Positions 1 to 5,084 of a stretch of DNA of 5,084 nt are shown here, piece by piece. The notes beneath the pieces are model-generated. The model did not search any database and was not told the DNA's origin. It worked only from the letters and a program-made list of their open reading frames with translations. The DNA comes from an uncultured Atopobiaceae bacterium (lineage in GTDB: Bacteria; Actinomycetota; Coriobacteriia; Coriobacteriales; Atopobiaceae), in contig CAJOKK010000109.1 of assembly GCA_905235165.1 (NCBI GenBank), positions 1 to 5,084 on the forward strand, in the 5' to 3' direction. A program made the position numbers and the translations under genes. Numbering within the stretch: position 1 is the first letter of the stretch; each line of letters opens with the position of its first letter.

Positions 1-2092
1 GGTAGGGGTTGAAGCCCCAGGCCATACCCGAGCAGCTCGTGGTCTCGCCCAGCACGGGAAGCTTGGCAGCCATGGCCATGGAGGGCGTGAGCTGCGTACG
101 GCCACCGAAGGGCATAAGCACCGTGGCTGCGCCGATGGTGGAGTCAAAGCGCTCGGAGAGGCCCTTGTTGGAGGCCACATTGATGTCGGTGACAAGTGCC
201 TCGAGCTTCTGCGCGAAGGTCTCGCCCGGCAGGCTGACACCGGTGTAGGTGCCTTGCTTCTCAACATGCACGTGCTGATGCTTGGGGGCACCGTTGGAGT
301 TCAGGAAGTCGCGGCTCACGTCGACGATGGTCTCGCCGTCCCAAACCATGCGCAGGCGCGGCTCGGCGGTGACGGTTGCCACCTCGGTGGCCTCGAGGTT
401 CTCCTCATGGGCATAGCCGATGAACTCGGCCACGTCCTCGGGAGCCAGGGCCACGGCCATGCGCTCCTGGCTTTCGGAGATGGCCAGCTCGGTGCCGTCC
501 AGGCCCTCGTACTTCTTGGGAACCTTGTTGAGGTCGATGAAGAGGCCGTCGGCCAACTCGCCGATGGCCACGCTCACGCCGCCGGCGCCGAAGTCGTTGC
601 AGCGCTTGATGAGGCGGCAGGCGTCCTCGCGACGGAAGAGGCGCTGTAACTTGCGCTCGACGGGGGCGTTGCCCTTCTGCACCTCGGCACCGCAGGTCTC
701 CAGGCTCTCCAACTTGTGGGCCTTGGAGCTGCCCGTGGCACCGCCGATGCCGTCGCGGCCCGTGCGGCCGCCGAGAAGCACGATCACGTCGCCCGGGGCA
801 GGGCACTCGCGGCGCACGTTCTTAGCCGGCGTTGCGCCAACCACGGCACCGATCTCCATGCGCTTGGCCATGTAGCCCGGATGGTAGAGCTCGTTGACCT
901 GACCCGTGGCAAGACCGATCTGGTTGCCGTAGGAAGAGTAGCCAGCGGCAGCCGTCGTCACGAGCTTGCGCTGCGGCAGCTTGCCCTCGATGGTCTCAGA
1001 CACCGGCACGAGCGGATCGGAGGCACCTGTCACGCGCATGGCCTGGTAGACGTAGCTACGGCCGGAAAGCGGGTCGCGGATGGCACCGCCGATGCAGGTT
1101 GCCGCGCCACCGAAGGGCTCGATCTCGGTGGGATGGTTGTGGGTTTCGTTCTTGAAGAGGAAGAGCCAGTCCTCATCGGTGCCGTTCACGTCGACCTTCA
1201 CCTTGACGGTGCAGGCGTTGATCTCCTCGGACTCGTCGAGGTTCTTGAGCTGGCCGGTATGGGTCAGCCACTTGGCGCCCAGCGTGCCCATGTCCATGAG
1301 CGTCACGGGACGCTCATTGCGGCGAAGCATGGTACGCATGGCAAGGTAGCGCTCGAAGGCCTCGCTCACCACGGCATCGTCGATGGTCACATCCTCGAGC
1401 ATGGTGCCGAAGGTCGTGTGGCGGCAGTGGTCCGACCAGTAGGTGTCGATCATCTTGATCTCGGTGATGGTGGGAGTGCGACCCTCACTGGCGAAGTAGC
1501 TCTGGCAGAAGGTGATGTCGGCCAGGTCCATCGCAAGCCCGCGCTCCTCGATGAAGGCAGCCAGTTCCTTCTCGCTGAGCTGCAGAAAGCCGTCAAGCGT
1601 CTCTACCATGGGCGGCTTGGGGTAATCCATCTGCAGAGTGTCGCGCTCGGCAAGCGAGGCCTCGCGCGCCTCAACCGGGTTGATCACGTAATGCTTGATG
1701 GCGGCAACGTCGGCCTCGCTCAGCGCGCCCTCGAGGTAGTAGAGCTTGGCAGAGCGCACCGCGGGACGCTCGCCCTGGCTGATGAGCTGGATGCACTCGC
1801 TCGCTGAGTCCGCACGCTGGTCAAACTGACCTGGCAGATACTCCACGGCAAAGACCTGAGCGCCAGCGACGTCGGGCATAGACTCGCTCGCGTTGTCAGA
1901 CTGCGGCTCGGAGAAGACCGTCGGAACGCACTGCTCAAAGAGCTCGCGCGAGATCCCCTCCACGTCATAGCGGTTTACCAAGCGGAGGTTCTCGAGCGCG
2001 TTAATACCGAGAATATCCTGCAGCTCCGTGAGCAGCTGGCGCGCCTCGACGTCAAAGCCGGGCTTCTTCTCAACATAGGTGCGGAAGACCAT
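1..2092 (-). CDS. purL: Phosphoribosylformylglycinamidine (FGAM) synthase, single-chain type, 3' end cut by window edge
   Basis: This cytosolic enzyme converts FGAR, glutamine and ATP to FGAM, glutamate, ADP and phosphate in de novo purine synthesis. The frame is open for 697 codons from ATG at 2092 to the left edge. Motifs seen: an N-terminal PurS-like part starting MVFRTYVEKKPGFDVEA; YWSDHCRHTTF at about residues 218-228; NETHNHPTEIEPFGG at 315-329 (ATP/metal-binding segment of the first AIRS-like half); GGRTGRDGIGGATGSS at 441-456; NDFGAGGVSVAIGEL at 499-513; and TTSCSGMAWGFNP just before the edge. Family knowledge: single-chain PurL of this clade is roughly 1200-1300 residues, so the second AIRS-like half and the C-terminal glutamine amidotransferase domain should lie beyond position 1. 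The ATG is chosen because the protein begins as relatives do and has a well-placed GAAAGGTGG upstream. All catalytic-core motifs that fall in the window look intact, with no frameshift. It is transcribed away from the TerB-N gene. Clade assignment (clostridial/bifidobacterial-type PurL) is from memory of the family. Confidence 0.96.
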   Translation of the reverse strand, partial: MVFRTYVEKKPGFDVEARQLLTELQDILGINALENLRLVNRYDVEGISRELFEQCVPTVFSEPQSDNASESMPDVAGAQVFAVEYLPGQFDQRADSASECIQLISQGERPAVRSAKLYYLEGALSEADVAAIKHYVINPVEAREASLAERDTLQMDYPKPPMVETLDGFLQLSEKELAAFIEERGLAMDLADITFCQSYFASEGRTPTITEIKMIDTYWSDHCRHTTFGTMLEDVTIDDAVVSEAFERYLAMRTMLRRNERPVTLMDMGTLGAKWLTHTGQLKNLDESEEINACTVKVKVDVNGTDEDWLFLFKNETHNHPTEIEPFGGAATCIGGAIRDPLSGRSYVYQAMRVTGASDPLVPVSETIEGKLPQRKLVTTAAAGYSSYGNQIGLATGQVNELYHPGYMAKRMEIGAVVGATPAKNVRRECPAPGDVIVLLGGRTGRDGIGGATGSSKAHKLESLETCGAEVQKGNAPVERKLQRLFRREDACRLIKRCNDFGAGGVSVAIGELADGLFIDLNKVPKKYEGLDGTELAISESQERMAVALAPEDVAEFIGYAHEENLEATEVATVTAEPRLRMVWDGETIVDVSRDFLNSNGAPKHQHVHVEKQGTYTGVSLPGETFAQKLEALVTDINVASNKGLSERFDSTIGAATVLMPFGGRTQLTPSMAMAAKLPVLGETTSCSGMAWGFNPY

Positions 2093-2094
2093 GT

Positions 2095-2170
2095 GGCCAC
2101 CTTTCGCGTATGCGGAATGTCAGAGCGTTCCCATGATACGTCTTGCGTGGTGGCCCTGAGCACCTTCCGC
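2095..2170 (-). promoter_or_regulatory. Possible structured purL leader with Shine-Dalgarno-sequestering pairing
   Basis: Two base-pairings can be drawn by eye in the purL leader. GGCCACC (2155-2149) is the perfect complement of GGTGGCC (2101-2095), which contains much of the Shine-Dalgarno sequence. GCGGAA (2170-2165) is complementary to TTCCGC (2117-2112). The two pairings cross, so outside a pseudoknot they exclude each other, as in a two-state switch. No known riboswitch aptamer (purine, THF or other) is recognised. No energy calculation or alignment backs this, and GC-rich 6-7 bp complements arise often by chance. Confidence 0.2.
2097..2105 (-). promoter_or_regulatory. purL ribosome binding site
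   Basis: On the minus strand the sequence GAAAGGTGG lies 4 nt before the ATG at 2092. AAGGTGG differs by one base from the AAGGAGG Shine-Dalgarno core. The spacing is short but workable, and it supports the chosen start. The last bases run into a perfect 8-bp palindrome, GTGGCCAC (2093-2100), that abuts the start codon. Confidence 0.7.
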
Positions 2171-2198
2171 GCGTTTCTCACCCGTGTTGTTACCAACT

Positions 2199-2236
2199 GC
2201 GAACGTTGTCACCACATACCACAAACATGTGTTCGC
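2199..2236. promoter_or_regulatory. Inverted GCGAAC...GTTCGC pair, PurBox-like candidate operator
   Basis: GCGAAC at 2199-2204 and its exact reverse complement GTTCGC at 2231-2236 form an inverted repeat with a 26-nt spacer, ending one base before the TATAAT box at 2238. Known: the Firmicutes PurR of Bacillus subtilis binds two inverted PurBoxes with a central CGAA, whose cores lie about 26-27 nt apart. Here CGAA and TTCG are 28 nt apart, and the site lies upstream of purL. Inference: it could control purL, the divergent TerB-N gene, or both. The outer PurBox bases (AT-rich flanks) are poorly matched, and it is not known from this window whether the host has PurR. Confidence 0.3.
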
Positions 2237-2261
2237 GTATAATGGTGCGTTGTGATGTGTT
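2211..2261. repeat. Cluster of short CACA/TGTG repeats around the rightward promoter
   Basis: ACCACA occurs twice in tandem (2211-2216 and 2218-2223). ATGTGTT occurs twice (2227-2233 and 2255-2261), bracketing the TATAAT box with a 28-nt period. CACA...TGTG also forms a short inverted pair at 2220-2231. The stretch looks more AT-rich than the genes on either side. It may hold operator half-sites or be simple low-complexity promoter DNA; no named regulator is recognised. Confidence 0.3.
2238..2243 (+). promoter_or_regulatory. -10 box (TATAAT) of the TerB-N/ATPase operon
   Basis: This is a perfect TATAAT 32 nt before the ATG at 2276, predicting transcription from about 2249-2251 and a short leader of about 25 nt. 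No good -35 sits at 16-18 bp spacing: the bases at 2215-2220 read CATACC. TTGTCA at 2206-2211 resembles TTGACA but is 26 bp away, and there is no TGn extension. A consensus -10 with a weak -35 suggests that an activator may help, or that expression is modest. Confidence 0.6.
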
Positions 2262-2264
2262 GAC

Positions 2265-2270
2265 GGGAGG
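2265..2270 (+). promoter_or_regulatory. Ribosome binding site of the TerB-N gene
   Basis: GGGAGG lies 5 nt before ATG 2276. This decides the start: the in-frame GTG at 2270 overlaps the Shine-Dalgarno sequence itself and would leave no room for it, so it is rejected. Confidence 0.8.
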
Positions 2271-2275
2271 TGCTC

Positions 2276-4117
2276 ATGGCGGATGTCGATAAGATCCTGA
2301 GCGACCTTCTCTCAAACGAGCGGCTGGAGAATCGCTCGGTATTCACCTCGCGCACCTATTCTGACCAGCCCATCATTCAGACCGGCAAGCAGATGCGCGA
2401 GCGCATCGAGCGCAACCGGAAAGCGGGCGAAAGCTTCTCGCGCAGCAAAGACGCGCAAGCCCAGGAACGGCCGGGCAGCATGGCGGCAACGCCACTTACC
2501 TCGGCGCGGACGCTCAAGCAAAGTGCCCTGCCGCCCACGCAGAAGGTGGCCGCCACCCAAGACCTCAGCAGCCAAGCCATACCCGAGCGCTACTACCAGC
2601 TGCGCGAGCTGACGGCCGGGCAAACCCAGCCCGAGAGCCATTCTTGGCACGGCGCGCTCGCCTACGGCACCCGCGCCGCGAGCCGGCTCTTCTTTGAGCA
2701 GGCACGTCTCATGGAAGACTTCGAGGACAGCTACGTTTTCTCAGGCGACTACTCGCAGTATTTCCCCACCTACAGCACCATGACCCTCTCGCAGCTGCGC
2801 GGCTACTTCTCTTGGCGGACGCGCGTGCGCGCGGGCGAGGTTGGCGAGGCACCGCTCTCCTTCGCCTTTCTCTACGTCTACGAGCTGCTATGCGGCATCG
2901 GCACCACGCCGGGCGAGCAGGGGTACCGTGACCTCCGCGCCTTTCGCGACGCCTTTTCGCTCACGGAGAGTGCCCAGGGGTCAGCCTTCAACTCCTATCT
3001 CAGACGCTGGATGCGCGACTACGTTATCTACCATGGCCTCGACCTATCGCTGCTCCCACAGGCTGCGTCTGTGGTGCAGACGCAGCAAGCCGTGCTGCTA
3101 CGGGCTGAAGAAGAAACCCTGGCGACGCTCGGTTTGCAGCGGCGCGGAGAAGCCCTTGCCAAAGATGACGGACGTCCGGCCGTCTCAGACGAGGAGCTGC
3201 TCGATGCCCTCGACGCCTGCGCGACCTATCGAATCAAGGGGGTGCGCCTCTACAAAGACTATCCCGAAGAGCTGCAGGCCGTCTCTCGCGAGACCTTCCG
3301 CGCGCTCGTGACCCACTGTGCGCGGCGACGCAAGACCGACTTCACCGAGGGGCTCTTTGGCGCCGCCTCCAGCAATCCCTACGTGATGTTCTCCTCCGCC
3401 GTCTTCTACGAGGAGGAGCCCCATCCCGACACGGTTGTCTCCATCGGCGATATCGAGATCTTTACCTGCAAAAAGGGAAGCTGGCGCCAGCAATGCCTCT
3501 TCCGCGACGCCAAGGCGAGCCGAGAGCTTGGCACCATCATGCACGCTGTGGACCAGCTGCTTCGCGAGCGCCTCGACTATCCCTATCCGCTCAAGGAGCG
3601 CGCGGTGCCCGCCTACGTCAAGAAGATCATCAACAAGGCGATTGACGCCGTGCTTGCCGAGCGGGCCGAGGCCGAGCGCAGGCGCATCGACATCGACCTC
3701 TCGCAGCTTTCGCATATCCGCGCGGCCGCCGCGCTTACCCAGGAGGCCCTGCTCACCGACGAGGAACGCGAGGATACGGCACCTGCTGCCGAGAAGAACG
3801 ACTTTGTTGAAGGCGCAAGGAGTGGCGAGGTCGAGCCTCACGAGGCGGCAGCACCTGTGGCGGCTCCCGTCGAGCCGGCAGCCTCGCCATCAGGTGCACC
3901 CGCGCTCACCGCCGCCGAGACGACGGTCATGACGGCCCTGCTCCATGGCGAGCCCGTGCCGCCCGCCCCCGACGGACAGATGCTGTCGCTTGTTGTTGAT
4001 AGCATTAACGACAAGCTCTTTGACCTTGTGGGTGACGCGGTCATCGAGTTTGACCAAGACACGCCCATCCTTATCGAAGACTACGAGCAAGACGTGAGGG
4101 AGATGCTCGAGCTATGA
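2276..4117 (+). CDS. TerB-N / TerB-C domain protein
   Basis: This 613-residue cytosolic protein has no signal peptide or membrane segment. Residues 1-120 are polar and basic (RERIERNRK near 41-49) and probably partly disordered. Residues about 122-330 match the TerB-N domain, including YGTRAASRLFFEQARLMEDF and YFPTYSTMTLSQLRGYFSWR (162-181), then an R-V-R-A-G turn and SFAFLYVYELLCGIG (195-209). Residues about 450-613 match TerB-C, with IDIDLSQLSHIR (471-482), then an Ala/Pro/Glu-rich linker (about 500-545), then LSLVVDSINDKLFDLVGD (570-587) and PILIEDYEQDVREML at the C-terminus. The middle (about 330-450) is probably helical; I see no canonical TerB core. Family knowledge: TerB-N and TerB-C domains were defined by comparative genomics of Ter stress systems and occur next to ATPases and helicases; their biochemical role is unproven. 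The next gene overlaps by 4 nt, so the two are probably coupled partners. A direct role in tellurite resistance is not implied. Domain identity is firm, function is open. Confidence 0.88.
   Translation: MADVDKILSDLLSNERLENRSVFTSRTYSDQPIIQTGKQMRERIERNRKAGESFSRSKDAQAQERPGSMAATPLTSARTLKQSALPPTQKVAATQDLSSQAIPERYYQLRELTAGQTQPESHSWHGALAYGTRAASRLFFEQARLMEDFEDSYVFSGDYSQYFPTYSTMTLSQLRGYFSWRTRVRAGEVGEAPLSFAFLYVYELLCGIGTTPGEQGYRDLRAFRDAFSLTESAQGSAFNSYLRRWMRDYVIYHGLDLSLLPQAASVVQTQQAVLLRAEEETLATLGLQRRGEALAKDDGRPAVSDEELLDALDACATYRIKGVRLYKDYPEELQAVSRETFRALVTHCARRRKTDFTEGLFGAASSNPYVMFSSAVFYEEEPHPDTVVSIGDIEIFTCKKGSWRQQCLFRDAKASRELGTIMHAVDQLLRERLDYPYPLKERAVPAYVKKIINKAIDAVLAERAEAERRRIDIDLSQLSHIRAAAALTQEALLTDEEREDTAPAAEKNDFVEGARSGEVEPHEAAAPVAAPVEPAASPSGAPALTAAETTVMTALLHGEPVPPAPDGQMLSLVVDSINDKLFDLVGDAVIEFDQDTPILIEDYEQDVREMLEL
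4096..4117 (+). promoter_or_regulatory. Ribosome binding site and ATGA start/stop overlap between the two operon genes
   Basis: The TerB-N gene stops at TGA 4115-4117, and the ATPase starts at ATG 4114-4116, sharing the bases ATGA. GAGGGAG at 4096-4102 lies within the upstream coding sequence, 11 nt before the ATG, which is long for a Shine-Dalgarno but usable when ribosomes re-initiate. This arrangement indicates translational coupling and roughly matched output of the two proteins. Confidence 0.75.
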
Positions 4118-5084
4118 CAGAACAGCAGCAGACCAAGGTGCCCAAGCGCATAGCCGCGGTCATCATCAACTCGCTCAAGGGCGGCGTCGTGCCGCGCGTG
4201 GGCCTCCCCTACGTCACGGTGGGTCGTGAGCGCGAGATTCAGGCGCTTCTCCACGACCTCGACCTCGTGGCCGACGGCGGGGCCTCCTTCCGCTTTCTCG
4301 TGGGACGCTACGGTTCCGGCAAGAGCTTCTTGCTGCAGACCATCCGAAACCACGCCATGGGTCGCGGCTTCGTGGTGTGCGACGCGGACCTCTCCCCCGA
4401 GCGCCGCCTGCAGGGCGGCAAGGGGCAGGGCCTAGCCACCTACCGCGAGCTCATCCGCAACCTCTCCACCAAGACCCGCCCCGACGGCGGTGCCCTCACC
4501 CTCGTGCTCGACCGTTGGATCAGTGGCGTACAGCAGCAGGTCGCCATCGAAGACGGCATCAGTCAAGACGACCCCACCTTCGACACCGAGGTGGAGCGTC
4601 GCATCATGGCCACCATCCAGCAGCTGCAAGAGCTCGTGCATGGCTACGACTTCGGGCGGCTTCTCACGCTCTACTATCGCTCGCACCTCGAGGGCGACGA
4701 CGAGACCAAGGCCAACGTGAGCAAGTGGTTCCGCGGTGAGTATCGCACCAAGTCGGAGGCCCGCGAGGAACTGGGCGTCAACATCATCATCAGCGACGAC
4801 GACTGGTACGACTACCTCAAGCTCTTCGCCGAGTTTCTGGTGCAGGCGGGTTACCAGGGCCTCATCGTGCTCATCGACGAGCTGGTGAACCTCTACAAGA
4901 TTCCGAACGCGATCTCGCGCCAGTACAACTACGAGAAGATTCTCACCATGTACAACGACACCCTGCAGGGACGCGCGCATCACTTGGGGATCATCATGGG
5001 CGGCACCCCGCAATCCATCGAAGACCGCCGCCGCGGCATCTACAGCTACGAGGCACTGCGCTCCCGCCTCACGCAGGGACGCTT
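4114..5084 (+). CDS. P-loop ATPase of the DUF2791 / BREX ATP-binding (BrxC/BrxD-like) family, C-terminus cut by window edge
   Basis: Only 323 residues are visible from ATG 4114 and the frame runs off the right edge. Seen: an N-terminal helix with IINSLKGGVVPRVGLPYVTVGRERE (written here as its key parts: II-SL-GG-VP, then VGRE at about 36-39); Walker A GRYGSGKS at 64-71; FVVCDADLSPE at about 86-96 in the next core strand; Walker B LIVLIDEL at 250-257 with Asp255 and Glu256; a sensor-like LGIIMGGTP at 291-299; and RRRGIYSYEALRSRL at 305-319, a hallmark of this family. The set of motifs is intact, so an active ATPase is expected. Family knowledge: PF10923/DUF2791 includes the ATP-binding parts of BREX proteins BrxC and BrxD, and standalone members of about 430-450 residues are common, so roughly 110 residues are missing here. 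The 4-nt overlap with the TerB-N gene makes a complex or sequential action likely. Substrate and role are not known from sequence; DNA-linked AAA+-like work is the inference. It is not called brxD because no pglX, pglZ or brxA/B is in view. Confidence 0.88.
   Translation, partial: MTEQQQTKVPKRIAAVIINSLKGGVVPRVGLPYVTVGREREIQALLHDLDLVADGGASFRFLVGRYGSGKSFLLQTIRNHAMGRGFVVCDADLSPERRLQGGKGQGLATYRELIRNLSTKTRPDGGALTLVLDRWISGVQQQVAIEDGISQDDPTFDTEVERRIMATIQQLQELVHGYDFGRLLTLYYRSHLEGDDETKANVSKWFRGEYRTKSEAREELGVNIIISDDDWYDYLKLFAEFLVQAGYQGLIVLIDELVNLYKIPNAISRQYNYEKILTMYNDTLQGRAHHLGIIMGGTPQSIEDRRRGIYSYEALRSRLTQGR

Noticed and set aside
716..1807. Long plus-strand open frame of 363 codons, with shorter ones at 9-248, 254-649, 420-875 and 1080-1349
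   Set aside because: All lie antisense to purL, whose protein matches known motifs along its whole length. Their products are rich in His/Gly/Ala/Val, as expected of reverse-frame shadows in GC-rich DNA, and show no family motif.
2120..2134. Four-codon mini-ORF (ATG GGA ACG CTC TGA) in the purL leader
   Set aside because: There is no well-spaced ribosome binding site and no run of regulatory codons; short ORFs like this are expected by chance.
1975..2196. Minus-strand open frame crossing the purL start in another frame, a possible leader peptide
   Set aside because: It would need a TTG start without a good ribosome binding site, its composition is Arg/Ser-rich like other shadows, and most of its length overlaps the purL coding region.
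2161..2215. A purL promoter on the minus strand (GTGACA at 2212-2207 as -35; TATCAT at 2138-2133 or TATACG near 2240 as -10)
   Set aside because: Each candidate hexamer lacks a partner at 16-18 bp with a good match, so no single purL promoter could be supported.
3185..3841. Minus-strand 218-codon open frame, and others at 2312-2650, 3838-4068, 4081-4353 and 4432-5013
   Set aside because: These are antisense to the TerB-N and ATPase genes, which have clear domain motifs and ribosome binding sites. The antisense products match nothing recognisable.
2276..4117. Calling the TerB-N gene a tellurite-resistance determinant (terB)
   Set aside because: Only the TerB-N and TerB-C accessory domains are seen. 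There is no TerB core and no terC, terD or terZ neighbour in the window, so the name would mislead.
4114..5084. Calling the locus a BREX system
   Set aside because: Only the ATPase is BREX-related. None of brxA, brxB, pglX or pglZ is in the window, and TerB-N proteins are not standard BREX components.

Overview
The window comes from a GC-rich bacterium. It most likely belongs to Coriobacteriia (Collinsella/Olsenella-like gut Actinobacteria). This placement is an inference: it rests on the high GC, on a single-chain PurL of the kind shared by Clostridia, Bifidobacterium and Coriobacteriia (it begins MVFRTYVEKKPGFDVEA), and on a TerB-N/TerB-C protein followed by a DUF2791-type ATPase. Bifidobacterium or a GC-rich clostridium cannot be excluded from sequence alone.

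Layout. Positions 1-2092 (minus strand) hold the N-terminal 697 codons of purL, phosphoribosylformylglycinamidine synthase. The reading frame is open throughout and the rest of the gene lies beyond the left edge. Positions 2093-2275 are a 183-bp divergent intergenic region. It carries the purL leader and ribosome binding site, a perfect TATAAT box for the rightward gene, an inverted GCGAAC/GTTCGC pair that resembles a PurR PurBox pair, and a cluster of CACA/TGTG elements. Positions 2276-4117 (plus strand) encode a 613-residue protein with a TerB-N domain and a TerB-C region but no visible TerB core. Positions 4114-5084 (plus strand) overlap it by 4 nt (ATGA) and encode the first 323 residues of a P-loop ATPase of the DUF2791 / BrxC-BrxD family. 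That gene is cut by the right edge.

How the parts relate. purL is housekeeping (step four of de novo purine synthesis) and is probably unrelated in function to the rightward operon, although the two may share control sequence. The rightward pair is the interesting part. A TerB-N/TerB-C scaffold translationally coupled to a BREX-type ATPase looks like the start of a nucleic-acid-processing or defence module. A superfamily 2 helicase would be expected directly downstream, outside the window; this is a prediction and was not seen. No RNA genes, CRISPR arrays, insertion sequences or convincing terminators were found.
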